Assembly (NCBI GenBank): GCA_019753235.1
Contig: JAIELF010000020.1
Span: 62,001 to 126,000 of the forward strand
Direction of reading: 5' to 3'
DNA: 64,000 nucleotides
Origin: a bacterium
GTDB lineage: Bacteria > Planctomycetota > Planctomycetia > Kolteriales > Kolteriaceae
The notes below the pieces were generated by a model. It searched no databases. It was given only the letters and a program-made list of their open reading frames with translations, and was not told where the DNA came from. Below, in pieces: positions 43,046 through 52,751 of this stretch. The translations under genes were made by a program, and so were the position numbers. Numbering within the stretch: position 1 is the first letter of the stretch; the number at the start of each line of letters is the position of its first letter.

Positions 43046-44044
43046 TTACGAGGGAAGGATTTCGTAGCGGAGGGGTTGGCTTTGGGCGAAAGCGTCGAGG
43101 CTGGCCAGCGTGGTGGCGGCGATCTGTTCGAGGGCTTGCTGCGTGAAAAAGGCTTGGTGGGCGGTCACAAGAACGTTGGGAAAGGTCAGGAGCCGAGCAA
43201 ACACGTCGTCTTGAAGAACTTCTTCGGATCGGTCCTCGAAAAAGAGGCTGTCTTCCTCTTCGTAGACATCCAGGCCGAGATAGCCGATCTTGCCCGACTT
43301 GAGGCCGCGAATCACGGCCAAGGTGTCGACGAGCGCGCCGCGGCTGGTGTTGATGATCATCACGCCTTGCTTCATCGAGGCAAGAGTCTGATCGTTGATG
43401 AGATGTCGTGTGGAGGGTAGGAGTGGGCAGTGCAGAGAGATGATGTCGGCTGATTGAAATAGTTGTTCGATGCCGACGTAGGTGCCCCCCATGGCCGTCA
43501 CATTGGGATTCTCGTGGAGATCATGAGCGAGAATGATTCCACCCAGGCCCGTCATGATTCGACAAAAGACCTCGCCGATGCGACCGGTCCCAACGACGCC
43601 GACCGTTTTGCCGTGCAGATCGAAGCCAAGCAATCCATCGAGTGCAAAATTGCCATCGCGAACGCGATGGTAGGCGCGATGAAAGCGTCGATTGAGACTC
43701 AGCACCATTCCCGCGGCATGCTCGGCGACCGCGTAGGGAGAATAGGCCGGTACGCGAACGACGCGAATACCAAGATGCTGGGCAGTCACCAAATCGACGT
43801 TATTGAAACCAGCGCAGCGGAGCGCCACGAGCCGAACTCCCAGTTGAGCCAATCGCTCGAGGGTCGGTTTGTCGACTCTGTCATGAACAAAAACGCAAAC
43901 GACATCAAAGCCTCGCGCTTGCTCGGCAGTGTCGGAGGAGAGGCGGTTCTCGAAGAAAATCCACTCATCATCAGGGCGCTGCTGGGCCGCTCGCAAAAGG
44001 AATTCGCGGTCGTACCGTCTCGCATCAAAACAGGCGATTCGCAT
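43046..44044 (-). CDS. D-2-hydroxyacid dehydrogenase (D-lactate dehydrogenase type)
   Basis: The protein has 332 residues with a GGAG ribosome site. The NAD-binding site is VGVVGTGRIGEVFCRI. Catalytic residues are the Arg in NTSRGALVD, the Glu in LDVYEEED and the His in VTAHQAFFT. This matches fermentative D-lactate dehydrogenases (LdhA-like), which reduce pyruvate to D-lactate with NADH. It stands alone just outside the particle locus and probably marks the chromosomal right flank. Confidence 0.92.
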   Translation of the reverse strand: MRIACFDARRYDREFLLRAAQQRPDDEWIFFENRLSSDTAEQARGFDVVCVFVHDRVDKPTLERLAQLGVRLVALRCAGFNNVDLVTAQHLGIRVVRVPAYSPYAVAEHAAGMVLSLNRRFHRAYHRVRDGNFALDGLLGFDLHGKTVGVVGTGRIGEVFCRIMTGLGGIILAHDLHENPNVTAMGGTYVGIEQLFQSADIISLHCPLLPSTRHLINDQTLASMKQGVMIINTSRGALVDTLAVIRGLKSGKIGYLGLDVYEEEDSLFFEDRSEEVLQDDVFARLLTFPNVLVTAHQAFFTQQALEQIAATTLASLDAFAQSQPLRYEILPS

Positions 44045-44447
44045 CGCGTGACTCCAGAAAAGAGAGTTCCTCCCCTATCCAAAAGAGAGGACTCTTCTCT
44101 GGATGATAGGCTAAGAGCGATCGGTTTGACAATCGGTGGGTGCGGTCCTTGATGTTCGGGCAAGTCTTGTGCTACACTGCGACTCCCCCGATAAAGGATG
44201 TCAGCACTATGTCACTGATCAGCCTTCGGAATGCTCTTGTTCGAGCCGATCTTGCTCACTCGTATCGGCATCGCCTCACTCTGTCGGCCAAGTCTTCCCA
44301 GAAGAAGTCGACGCTCACGGATTTGTCGTTGAGCCGACTCGATCCGCCGGCCGTTTCTCGTCCCAAAAGGGTGCTGCGTCGCTCTGCGGAAGATTGTCCT
44401 TCGTCGGAAGAGTGATTGGCTTTGTGGATAAATCACTTCCCACTTGA
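44045..44447. other. 403-bp intergenic region
   Basis: It holds only one candidate small gene (44209-44415). No clear promoter or terminator is identified. A loose purine/pyrimidine inverted repeat near 44060-44100 is imperfect. Confidence 0.35.
44209..44415 (+). CDS. Possible small basic protein
   Basis: A 68-residue frame starts MSLISLRNALVRADLAHSYR and ends RSAEDCPSSEE. AAGGA lies upstream at a loose spacing. It is rich in Arg, Ser and Lys, with no membrane segment or known family. It may be real or chance. Confidence 0.3.
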   Translation: MSLISLRNALVRADLAHSYRHRLTLSAKSSQKKSTLTDLSLSRLDPPAVSRPKRVLRRSAEDCPSSEE

Positions 44448-45035
44448 TCAGTCGAGATGAATCGAGCAGCCCTCCGGCTTGGTGGGGGGAATGACCGACT
44501 TGCCGGCTTGCAATGATGTGACGACATCGACCAGATACTGCTTCTTAACGCCGGTCGGGTCAGCCCAGTTGTCGTCGAAGGCGCCGTGATACGCAAGTTT
44601 GCGATTCTTATCGAACACAAACACGTGTGGTGTCTTGGTTGCGCCGAGAGCTTTGGTTAGCTCTTGCCCCTTGTCCTGCACATAGGGGAATGGAATACCA
44701 GCCTCGGCCACGCGAACCTTCATCTCCTCTAGGGTGTCACCTGTTCGGTCGTACGGATTGATCGCCACCAGGGCGACGTTGCCCTTTTGACTTGTTTGGC
44801 TTTTCGCGAACTCGACGAACCTAGATTCGTACGCTCGAGCCACAGGGCACTCATTACAGGTCACGATCAGAACAAGCACGTCGGCTTTGAGTTCCCCCAG
44901 CGAGACCTCGCCCCCTTGTGCTTGCGGCATCGGCTTGGCGGCCGGAAGTTCGGCACCGACCTCCATCGGCTTGGCGCTGGCTGACAGGAGCCAAGATCCC
45001 AACACGATCCCCATTCCACTAAACGTGCCAAGCAT
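44448..45035 (-). CDS. Exported thioredoxin-fold (redoxin) protein
   Basis: The ATG at 45035 has GGAGGA 8 bases upstream; a GTG at 45065 has none, so the protein is 195 residues. The N-terminal segment (MLGTFSGMGIVLGSWLLSAS) is a signal peptide or anchor. The AhpC/TlpA-type thioredoxin fold carries the redox pair CNEC in LIVTCNECPVARAYESRF and the cis-Pro region KTPHVFVF. It is likely a periplasmic thiol-disulfide oxidoreductase. Confidence 0.85.
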   Translation of the reverse strand: MLGTFSGMGIVLGSWLLSASAKPMEVGAELPAAKPMPQAQGGEVSLGELKADVLVLIVTCNECPVARAYESRFVEFAKSQTSQKGNVALVAINPYDRTGDTLEEMKVRVAEAGIPFPYVQDKGQELTKALGATKTPHVFVFDKNRKLAYHGAFDDNWADPTGVKKQYLVDVVTSLQAGKSVIPPTKPEGCSIHLD

Positions 45036-45441
45036 GAGAAGTCTCCTCCGTCGATTGAGATCCACTCTCTTTGAGGTACGCCCTCAGCGTCTTATTCACC
45101 AGCGAAGCCAGGTAAAAAACCACTTAACCAGGGCAGTTGAAGGCGATTTCCTGCTCTCTGTCGGCAAGGAAGCGTCGCTTCTACCGATGCCGCAATCCTT
45201 TACACAACAGAAGTATAGGGATCAAGCCCGAACCCTACGCGGAGTGGGGGACCAAATGGATGGCGTGCCGTTCGGCCTGAACAGGGTTCCTGCGGGCCGG
45301 TGCAACTGATACACTTTCCCCATGTTGAGAGTGGGAATGGATGTCCCGCCTCTTCGGAGAAGATGGAAAAGGGCGGATTCGATTTCCGGTCTTTTTATCT
45401 TTTCCTGTTCCTCTCTGCATGGAATGCAACAGGAGTTCGTG
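45036..45441. other. 406-bp divergent intergenic region
   Basis: No supported gene is seen. It contains the promoters of the divergent redoxin and HEAT-repeat genes, but no clear hairpin or repeat was noticed. Confidence 0.35.
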
Positions 45442-46062
45442 ATGTTGGAATGGTTCTTCGGAATGGTGGCGTGGGGTTTGGTCATTGCCGAGCCGGCCAT
45501 TCCGATCCATCCAGTCGCTCGTCCGCTCGAAACCATTTCTTCGACCGACTCTTCCCATTCAATAGACGCGGTTCTTGCCAGCCGACAACTCGTTGATCTC
45601 GTTTTGGCCGTCGACCTCGAGAAACGGGAAGGTCGCGGTCGCCGAGCGAGCGTCACTCTTGCCGAGGGTCTTTCGGACCGCGATCCAACCATTCGCTGGA
45701 TGGCCGCGTGCATGTTAACGCGTCTCGGTCAAGATGCCGTGGGTAGTGTGACACCGTTGACGCGAGCGATTCATGATTCAGATCAGATGGTTCGTTGGGC
45801 CGCCGCCGACGCCCTGCGCGAGATTCTTCCTCATTGTCAAGATGGGATGGACATTCTGATGGAGGAATTGTCGGACGAGGACGAACTCGTCCGTTGGTCG
45901 GCCATTCAGACGGTTGCCAAGGTTGGTCCTCGGGCCCGTCGAGCGGCGCCGATTTTGGTGGAGCTTCTCGGCGACGACAGCGTCGTCGTCCGTCGTGAAG
46001 CGGCCCGAACCCTTCGCGCGGTATTTCCGCACTTTACTTCGGTATCTGTCCAAGTTCGGTAG
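45442..46062 (+). CDS. Exported HEAT-repeat protein
   Basis: The protein has 206 residues from MLEWFFGMVAWGLVIAEPA (signal peptide), with AGGAG 7 bases upstream; longer frames are not needed. Four or so HEAT/PBS-lyase-type repeats follow, for example DPTIRWMAACMLTRLGQDA, DQMVRWAAADALREIL and DDSVVVRREAARTLRAV. Such repeats form a protein-binding solenoid. The partner is unknown. The neighbour on the same strand is a PQQ-type propeller protein. Confidence 0.85.
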   Translation: MLEWFFGMVAWGLVIAEPAIPIHPVARPLETISSTDSSHSIDAVLASRQLVDLVLAVDLEKREGRGRRASVTLAEGLSDRDPTIRWMAACMLTRLGQDAVGSVTPLTRAIHDSDQMVRWAAADALREILPHCQDGMDILMEELSDEDELVRWSAIQTVAKVGPRARRAAPILVELLGDDSVVVRREAARTLRAVFPHFTSVSVQVR

Positions 46063-46230
46063 TTTTCATCACACCGGGACTTCTTGGACTCTGTCGAACG
46101 AACCATGTTCGGCTCCGAATTCATTTAGGGACATCCTTGTCAGGGATTCCGAAACGGTACTTGTTGTCCGCAAGTAACCTCCGTTAGAGTGCTGTTTCGT
46201 TATTTGGATCGAATACGCGGGGGAAATGAA

Positions 46231-47583
46231 ATGCAGCAGTGGACTCATCGATTTGTAGGGGGGCTGTTGCTTTTGGCCTTGGCTCCGCTTCGCGGCGAGA
46301 ATTGGCCGCAGTTTCGCGGAACCCATGCCGCGGGCGTCGCACCGAGCGAGAAGCTGCCGATCGAATGGGGCCCGGACAAGAACATCGCTTGGAAGATCGA
46401 GATTCCCGGCGCAGGCTGGTCGTCGCCGATCGTCTGGCAAGACCGAATCTTTCTCACCACCGCTATTGCGGACCAACCCGAGGAAGCACCGAAGACCGGT
46501 CTTTACTTTGGTGGTGAGCGGAAGGATCCGCCGAAGATCCATTACGACTACCGCGTGATCTGTTTGAACGCTCGAGACGGCGCGATTCTGTGGAATCAAT
46601 CGGTCGGCTCGGGTCTCCCCTCGCGCGGCAAGCACATTAAGAACACGTATGCGTCGGAAACACCCGTGACCAATGGGCGCCAAGTCTTCGCATATTTTCC
46701 CTTTGTCGGACTGGTGGGACTCGACATGGAGGGAAACATTCTTTGGAAGCAGGATCTGGGGGTTTATCCGACGAAGGCAGAATGGGGTACCGGAAGCAGC
46801 CCGATTGCGGATGCGAGCCAAGTCTACTTTCAGTGCGACAACGAAGATAAATCGTTTATTGCCGCTTACGATGCCGAGTCCGGCGCCGAGCATTGGAAGA
46901 TCCCGCGCGAAGAGAGAACCAACTGGAGCACGCCGTTTCTTTGGCAGGCCGGCGGCCGAACCGAGATCGTGACGTCCGGCAAAAACAAAGCCCGGTCGTA
47001 CGATCCAGCGACCGGGAATCTGATCTGGGAACTCGGCGGTATGTCATCCATCGTCGTTACAACACCGGTCGCGAATGCGGACTTTTGTTTTGTGAGTTCG
47101 GGTTATGTGATGGATCAAAAGAATCGACCGATCTTTGCCGTCCGCCCCGGAGCCAAGGGTGATATCAGTCTCGAAAAAGAGGCGACTACTAACCAAAGTA
47201 TTGCCTGGAGTCAGCGGCTCGGCGGGGCATACATGCCGACCCCCATCGTTTACGGCGAGCGACTGTTCGTTCTCTACGACAAAGGTTTCTTCGGGGCCTT
47301 CGCCACGAAAACCGGGGAGATGCTCTACAAGCGAGAGCGATTGCCTCAGGTCGCCAATTTTACGGCATCACCTTGGGCGTACCGCGATCGGATCTTTTGC
47401 TTGGCCGAGTCCGGCGAGACGTACGTGATTGAAGCAAGTGACAAGTTGAACGTGCTGGCAATTCAACCCCCACTCGACGAGTCCCTCTTCATGGCGACGC
47501 CTGCTGTTGCCGACGACACGCTTCTCATTCGCGGCTCGCATCACCTTTATGGCATTCGCGAGGGAGCCTCGCCGAGCCGTTGA
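46231..47583 (+). CDS. Exported PQQ-like beta-propeller protein
   Basis: The protein has 450 residues from MQQWTHRFVGGLLLLALAPL (signal peptide) with a G-rich ribosome site. The planctomycete-type opening NWPQFRGTHAAGV and IEWGPDKNIAWKIEIPGAGW is followed by repeated PQQ/BamB-type blades (DRIFLTTAI, GAILWNQSVGSGLP, GNLIWELGGMSS). There is no cofactor-binding proof. It is probably an exported quinoprotein-like or binding propeller. The last 59 bases overlap a convergent small gene. Confidence 0.88.
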   Translation: MQQWTHRFVGGLLLLALAPLRGENWPQFRGTHAAGVAPSEKLPIEWGPDKNIAWKIEIPGAGWSSPIVWQDRIFLTTAIADQPEEAPKTGLYFGGERKDPPKIHYDYRVICLNARDGAILWNQSVGSGLPSRGKHIKNTYASETPVTNGRQVFAYFPFVGLVGLDMEGNILWKQDLGVYPTKAEWGTGSSPIADASQVYFQCDNEDKSFIAAYDAESGAEHWKIPREERTNWSTPFLWQAGGRTEIVTSGKNKARSYDPATGNLIWELGGMSSIVVTTPVANADFCFVSSGYVMDQKNRPIFAVRPGAKGDISLEKEATTNQSIAWSQRLGGAYMPTPIVYGERLFVLYDKGFFGAFATKTGEMLYKRERLPQVANFTASPWAYRDRIFCLAESGETYVIEASDKLNVLAIQPPLDESLFMATPAVADDTLLIRGSHHLYGIREGASPSR

Positions 47584-47776
47584 GCCGAACGCGGGCCGAT
47601 AGAACCTCGATCAAGTGCTTAGTCTGTGCTCGATTCAGATCCATCGGACTCGTGACTCGATAACCCGCCAGGATCATCGGCCAAGCTTCGTTGTTGATCC
47701 TGGCTCGCTGCCGAAGCTCATCGACGAATAAGGGCGAGGTGGCATCGATTGATGGAGTGGCGGCGCGGACGATCAT
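47525..47776 (-). CDS. Small protein downstream of an XRE-type regulator
   Basis: The protein has 83 residues. The ATG at 47776 has a strong GGAAGAGGG-type site directly upstream. The core FVDELRQRARINNEAWPMIL and SPMDLNRAQTKHLIEVLSAR looks like a helical domain of the kind found at the C-terminus of some DNA-associated proteins. It lies 50 bp after the regulator gene on the same strand and overlaps the end of the convergent propeller gene by 59 bp. Confidence 0.55.
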   Translation of the reverse strand: MIVRAATPSIDATSPLFVDELRQRARINNEAWPMILAGYRVTSPMDLNRAQTKHLIEVLSARVRLNGSARLPRECHKGDASRE

Positions 47777-47826
47777 CCCTCTTCCTTCTTTCCATGGTCG
47801 ACGACGAATGTTTGAACGAAACGACT

Positions 47827-48450
47827 TTACCCTTGCACGGTTGGGAAAGGGGGGCTTTTGAGATTCTGGTGTTGCAGCGGGATCTCCGTCTCTTTGTAAA
47901 AGGCATCAATAATCAGCATGAGGGATTCTCTCTTGCTCGTTTCCAATAGAGCCTCGAACTTTCGACGAACCTCTCGCTTCTCGGCAATCCAAATGGCGCT
48001 GATCTCCACGCCCTCGGTCGTCAATTCGCCGCCTGTCCCCCGGAGGCTGTAGATCTCCTGCCATTCTGCCTGCGTGAAGTTGTAGAAGAGTTCCGGCTTC
48101 TCCTGCCGGACTCGGGCGATGGCAGGATTGGTTTGAAGATCAATCGGATTGACGTGTGTCGGCCCATTCTCTCTCAGGAGATCGATCGTGAACCATTCGC
48201 TCGGCGGATCGATGGAAAAAAAGATCGATAACTTAGTCAGGGTCTGCGTCTCGAGTCTGTTTGCCCCGCGACGAAGCCAACGATTGACGGATTTTCGTGG
48301 AAATTGCGTCGTTGCACAGAATTGCTCGACCGAGAGACTTCGCCGACGCAGCATACCAGTGAAATTCAGGCGAAACCTATCGGCCCGCTCTTGATGAAGC
48401 GATCTTGATTTATCGTGCGATGAATCCTCTTCGGACGAACTGCTTTCCAT
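47827..48450 (-). CDS. XRE-like helix-turn-helix protein
   Basis: The protein has 207 residues from MESSSSEEDSSHDKSRSLHQ, with GGGGGTG upstream; an earlier Met lacks a ribosome site. An HTH-like segment (SVEQFCATTQFPRKSVNRWL) lies at about 35-75, then SIFFSIDPPSEWFTIDLL. The C-terminal half (FTQAEWQEIYSLRGTGGELT, then REVRRKFEALLE) is a helical regulatory or dimerisation part. It probably regulates itself and its small neighbour. Confidence 0.7.
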   Translation of the reverse strand: MESSSSEEDSSHDKSRSLHQERADRFRLNFTGMLRRRSLSVEQFCATTQFPRKSVNRWLRRGANRLETQTLTKLSIFFSIDPPSEWFTIDLLRENGPTHVNPIDLQTNPAIARVRQEKPELFYNFTQAEWQEIYSLRGTGGELTTEGVEISAIWIAEKREVRRKFEALLETSKRESLMLIIDAFYKETEIPLQHQNLKSPPFPTVQG

Positions 48451-48693
48451 TATCCACCCCCTTTTGCCAGCGGAATCTCTGTTGGCCGTCGAGATCGCCA
48501 TCCCTGGCGGGGTACCGTCGTCAATGGAGCGCACTGCTTCCCATGCGGATCGGATTCGATTCGTTGGACGATCGATGAAAACGCCGTTCGCGAAAACGAC
48601 GTCAGGTTGGTCGACCTGTCTTTGATGGAAGCCAGTCTGCCAGCTGACGAAAAAAAATCAATGGGACCCATCTCGCCGCTAATAGGCAAACGT

Positions 48694-49281
48694 TCATGGG
48701 ACGGCGATTCCGAGTTGCCGAAGGACGCGGGCGACGAAAATCATCGGCAATCCGACAATGGCGGTCGGGTCATGGGTTTCGACTTTCTCAAATAGACTTA
48801 TCCCCAAAGATTCGAACTTGTACGCTCCCGCGCAGTCGAGAGGATTTTCCACATCGACATATCGGCAGATCGCCTCGCGCGAAAGGTCGCTCATCCAGAG
48901 TTGCGTCTTGTCCAATCCATCCCAGGACTGATGGCCTGCTTGAATGGTAACGGCCGTCCAAAGGAGATGAGGCTGACCCGCGAGATACTCGAGCTGTTCG
49001 ATCGCCTTCTCGCGAGTCCCTGGTTTGGTGAGGATTCTATTCTCGATGCAAGCGACTTGATCGCTGCCGATCACGATAGCTTGGGGAAATCGAGAGGCGA
49101 CCGCAGCCGCTTTGGCGCTCGCCAGCGATGCCGCGATTTGGCTTGGCTCTAAATCGGCCCAATGTCCCTCGGCTTCATCGACGTCGGGGGCGACTACTTC
49201 GAATGGAATCCGCAATCGAGAAAGAAGTTCTCGACGATAGAGGGAAGTGCTAGCCAAGATAATAGGCCGGCCATCACTCAT
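48694..49281 (-). CDS. Maf-family nucleotide pyrophosphatase (YceF-like)
   Basis: The protein has 195 residues from MSDGRPIILASTSLYRRELL; the start overlaps the esterase stop (ATGA 49278-49281). Maf motifs are present: ASTSxYRxxLL, APDVDEAE, IGSDQVACIENRIL and FEKVETHDPTAIVGLPM. The pattern is that of the m7GTP-preferring YceF group. It hydrolyses modified or non-canonical nucleotides. Confidence 0.92.
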   Translation of the reverse strand: MSDGRPIILASTSLYRRELLSRLRIPFEVVAPDVDEAEGHWADLEPSQIAASLASAKAAAVASRFPQAIVIGSDQVACIENRILTKPGTREKAIEQLEYLAGQPHLLWTAVTIQAGHQSWDGLDKTQLWMSDLSREAICRYVDVENPLDCAGAYKFESLGISLFEKVETHDPTAIVGLPMIFVARVLRQLGIAVP

Positions 49282-50234
49282 GGTGCCGACGCACTTGAAG
49301 CGTCCGACATTCCTCGCAACTTCTTGTCCATCCACTCGACCGCCACTTTCACTTCTTCATGCAAGGTCGGCCAAGGATGTTCGCCACCCTCTTTGATGAT
49401 GAGTTGACTATCGATTCCCTTCTCTTGCAATCGACTCAGGAAGATCTGCGACTGCTGCATGGGGACGATGGGGTCTTTGTCTCCATGAAATAGCAAGAAC
49501 GGCGGACTATCGCTTTTTACCTGATGGGCCGGTGAGATTTTCATCATTTGATCGCGAAGCCGTTCCGGGCTACGAGGAGCAGCCGGGCCCGCAAAGATGA
49601 TGTTTTTGAACATCAGCGGTACACCAGGCGTTTTGTTGGGATCGACGTTCAACCCACCCCAAGCGAGAAAGTCGGCCGGCGGAAAAAAGGCGGCACAAGC
49701 CTGTACCTTACAGCTCTCTCGCATGAGAGGGTCCTTGGCATTCGACGTCCCCTCATCCCCAGTCAGCGCGACCAGACTTGCCAGATGTCCCCCGGCCGAG
49801 GCACCGACGATCCCCATTTTCTTCGTGTCGAGATGGTACTGATCCCGATGACTTCTCACCCAGCGAATCCCGACCTTCACATGGTCGGCCATCTCGGGAA
49901 TGGCCCATTTGGTCATCGAGCCAGGGCGAATCACAAAGACGGTAAAACCCTTCTCGCAGAACTCGTCGTAGACCTTGAACTTTTGATGCTGACGGATTTT
50001 TCCCCTATCCGAGAAGTAACTACCGCTGGCGACATCCACGACAGCCAGGTTGTTCTTTGCCGTCGTCGGTTCAAAGATATCCATCAATAAACCGATGCCA
50101 TGAACTTCGTGAAAGACGATGTTCTCTGTCTGTTTGTAAAGCGGGCTCGCGATCGCATCGTCGGCAGGCGCAATGCCACCCCATGCCAGGATGCAGACCA
50201 TGATCGTACCCAACGACGCCACCCAACGCTTCAT
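49278..50234 (-). CDS. Exported alpha/beta hydrolase (esterase)
   Basis: The protein has 318 residues with a signal peptide (MKRWVASLGTIMVCILAWGG). The triad is S146 (GIVGASAGGH), D254 (HGDKDPIVP) and H286 (EGGEHPWP). The family resembles acetyl-xylan/feruloyl esterase-like planctomycete hydrolases. It is coupled to Maf by a 4-base overlap. The substrate is unknown. Confidence 0.88.
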   Translation of the reverse strand: MKRWVASLGTIMVCILAWGGIAPADDAIASPLYKQTENIVFHEVHGIGLLMDIFEPTTAKNNLAVVDVASGSYFSDRGKIRQHQKFKVYDEFCEKGFTVFVIRPGSMTKWAIPEMADHVKVGIRWVRSHRDQYHLDTKKMGIVGASAGGHLASLVALTGDEGTSNAKDPLMRESCKVQACAAFFPPADFLAWGGLNVDPNKTPGVPLMFKNIIFAGPAAPRSPERLRDQMMKISPAHQVKSDSPPFLLFHGDKDPIVPMQQSQIFLSRLQEKGIDSQLIIKEGGEHPWPTLHEEVKVAVEWMDKKLRGMSDASSASAP

Positions 50235-50362
50235 CGACTGTTTCTCCCCCAGGGAACACGAGCACCCGCGCGGCCTGTTGCCGACGTTCCTTTCCAGCGT
50301 AACAGCATTCCTTCATAATCATAGTTGAACAGGGGCGCTTTTCCTCAGACAGGGACTCCTTG

Positions 50363-51349
50363 ATGAGCATTCATCTTCTCTTGTTGACGCTTTCTCTCGC
50401 GGACGGGGACGGACCCTCGCTGTCAACCCTGCAAAAATGGGAAACTCCCCATCAAATAAACTCGGTCGCCCTGTCGGCCGATGCTTCTCGCTTGATCACG
50501 GCCGGCGCGCACGGCGTTGTTTCGCTCTGGAGCGTCAGCGACGCCAAATTGATCGGGTATCTGAAGGGATCGCGGGCCGACAGCACCTGCGTCGCGATTT
50601 CTCCGGATGGATCGATGGCCGCCGTCGGTGGAATCGAGGGAGAGGTGGAGCTTTACGATCTCGAGAAGAAAACCGTCATTCGCGCTCATGGCGAGCACGG
50701 TAGCAGGTTGCAACACGTTGCCTTCTCGCCCGACGGTTCGCTGCTGGCGTCGTCATGTTGGGATGGGAAAATTCGTTGGTGGTCCACCCGTGACGGCCAA
50801 AGGAAAGCCGTCAAGGACGCCACGGCCATCGGCATGGGATCGATTGGGTTCCTCGCAAACGCTGGCCAACTGCTTGTCCCGGCGCAGTACGAATCGTATC
50901 CCGGCAATCCATCGACATCCATGTCGGCTCCTTTGGCGAGACTTTCGCTGACTGATGGATCACCGGCAAAGCCCTTGGTGGGGTCGGCCTCCTTTTGGGC
51001 CATTGCCCCAGGAGTCGATCGTGTGGCGGCAGGTACCGAGTCGGGAGAAGTGGTTACTTGGCGAATGGATCAGCCAGAGGCTCCGGAACATCGCTGGTCT
51101 ATTCTCCCCTCGGATCACGGACCGATCGGTCGTGGCATCGTGCGGGTTGCCATCCTGGATAAGGGCGAAACGATCTTCGCGATTTCGATGAGTGGGTTTG
51201 GCGGTTTGTTTGATCGGGTTGGAAAGAAGAAAGTATCAATCGATCGACCTACCGATGCCTTTGTCACGGCGGACGTGCAAGCGGGTCGTCTTGCTTTATG
51301 CCGATGGGGAAACGCGATCGAGATCATCGATCTCTCCCTCAAGCCGTGA
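50363..51349 (+). CDS. WD40-repeat beta-propeller protein
   Basis: The protein has 328 residues from ATG 50363 (a TTG one codon earlier is less likely). The start MSIHLLLLTLSLADGDGPSL may be a short signal. WD40 blades are visible: SVALSADASRLITAGAHGVV with SLW, CVAISPDGSMAAVGG, HVAFSPDGSLLASSCWDGKI with RWW. It ends 22 bp before atuA on the same strand and may be co-transcribed with it. Confidence 0.85.
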   Translation: MSIHLLLLTLSLADGDGPSLSTLQKWETPHQINSVALSADASRLITAGAHGVVSLWSVSDAKLIGYLKGSRADSTCVAISPDGSMAAVGGIEGEVELYDLEKKTVIRAHGEHGSRLQHVAFSPDGSLLASSCWDGKIRWWSTRDGQRKAVKDATAIGMGSIGFLANAGQLLVPAQYESYPGNPSTSMSAPLARLSLTDGSPAKPLVGSASFWAIAPGVDRVAAGTESGEVVTWRMDQPEAPEHRWSILPSDHGPIGRGIVRVAILDKGETIFAISMSGFGGLFDRVGKKKVSIDRPTDAFVTADVQAGRLALCRWGNAIEIIDLSLKP

Positions 51350-51371
51350 TGTAACGAAGAAAGAGAGACTT

Positions 51372-52751
51372 GTGAAAAGCGTGATCAAGATCGGCAACGC
51401 TCAGGGATTCTGGGGGGACATCGTCGACGCGCCCCAGCGTCTAGTCGAGTCGGTTCCCGATCTTGATTACCTGACGCTCGATTATCTGGCCGAGGTTTCG
51501 CTTTCGATCATGGCGGTGCAGCGACAAACGGACCCGTCGCTGGGTTACGCCCGAGACTTCCTCTCTGTGCTTGCGTCACTGACGCCACATCTTCGCGCGG
51601 GTCGGCCTCTGCGTGTGATCACGAATGCCGGCGGACTGAATCCCCGTGGTTGCGCCGCGGCCTGTATGAAAGTTCTTCGTGAACAAGGATGCGGGCATAT
51701 CAAGGTTGCTCTGGTCGCAGGGGATGATGTCCTTCAACAAATGATGCATGCCGGCTCGGAGCAGACTCATTGGAGCAACGCAGAGACAGGCGAGTCGGTC
51801 TTGACCATCCGCGATCGACTGACGACCGCGCATGCCTACATGGGAGCCAGCCCTCTCGTCGAAGCGCTAAGGCAGGGGGCGGATATCGTTCTCACGGGAC
51901 GCGTGGCGGACCCGAGTTTGGTGGTCGCGGCTGCCATGAATGCGTTTCGTTGGTCGCATGCCGAGATCGACCGAATCGCGCAGGCGACGATTGCGGGCCA
52001 TTTGATCGAATGTGGAACACAAGTGACCGGCGGCATCGCCACCGACTGGCTTGAGATCGTCGATCCTGTCGAGCTTGGCTTTCCCATCATTGAGATCGAA
52101 GATAGCGGTTCATTCGTCGTGACCAAGCCGCCCGGCAGCGGAGGTAAGCTCGATTTATTGACCGTGAAAGAGCAGTTCCTCTACGAGATGAATGCAAGCG
52201 ATACCTACCTGAGTCCCGACGTCTCCGTCTATCTCGATGACATCGAGTTTCATCAAGAGGCTCCTTCGAGGGTTCGCGTGATCGGGGCCCGCGGATTGCC
52301 GGCGCCGGCGACATGCAAAGTGAGCGCCACCTATCGGGATGGTTACACCGCCAGCGCGATGTTGACCATCGTCGGTCAAGATGCCGTCCGCAAGGCTCGC
52401 CGAGCAGGCGAAGTTGTCTTTGAACGAGTCAAAAGGGCTGGTTTCGAACTCGCTCGGACGAACATCGAATGTCTCGGCACCGGCGACAGCGTTCTCGGAT
52501 TAGTCTCGACGCCCGTGTCGACGTCGATGCTGGAAGTCGTCCTTCGACTCTCGGCCGCCGACCCGCGAAGAGAGGCAATCGATCGATTCACGAAAGAAGT
52601 GGCACCCTTGGTCACCGGTGGACCGCCGGGAACCACCGGTTACGCCTCGGGCCGAGCGAAAGTGCGACCGGTGTTCGGCTACTGGCCTTGCTTGATTCCA
52701 TCGGGTGACGTTCGGCCGGTGGTGGAACTGATGGAGGTGACATCATCATGA
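51372..52751 (+). CDS. atuA: AtuA-family (acyclic terpene utilisation, DUF1446) protein
   Basis: The protein has 459 residues from GTG 51372 after an A/G-rich ribosome site; longer frames run into the WD40 gene. Family blocks are IGNAQGFWGDIVDAP, LDYLAEVSLSIM, VITNAGGLNPRGCA, GADIVLTGRVADPSLV and GHLIECGTQVTGGIATDW. AtuA proteins occur in citronellol/geraniol and related branched acyl-CoA pathways, although their exact reaction is not settled. The next gene encodes the usually fused C-terminal AtuA-like domain, with a 4-base overlap. Confidence 0.9.
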   Translation: MKSVIKIGNAQGFWGDIVDAPQRLVESVPDLDYLTLDYLAEVSLSIMAVQRQTDPSLGYARDFLSVLASLTPHLRAGRPLRVITNAGGLNPRGCAAACMKVLREQGCGHIKVALVAGDDVLQQMMHAGSEQTHWSNAETGESVLTIRDRLTTAHAYMGASPLVEALRQGADIVLTGRVADPSLVVAAAMNAFRWSHAEIDRIAQATIAGHLIECGTQVTGGIATDWLEIVDPVELGFPIIEIEDSGSFVVTKPPGSGGKLDLLTVKEQFLYEMNASDTYLSPDVSVYLDDIEFHQEAPSRVRVIGARGLPAPATCKVSATYRDGYTASAMLTIVGQDAVRKARRAGEVVFERVKRAGFELARTNIECLGTGDSVLGLVSTPVSTSMLEVVLRLSAADPRREAIDRFTKEVAPLVTGGPPGTTGYASGRAKVRPVFGYWPCLIPSGDVRPVVELMEVTSS

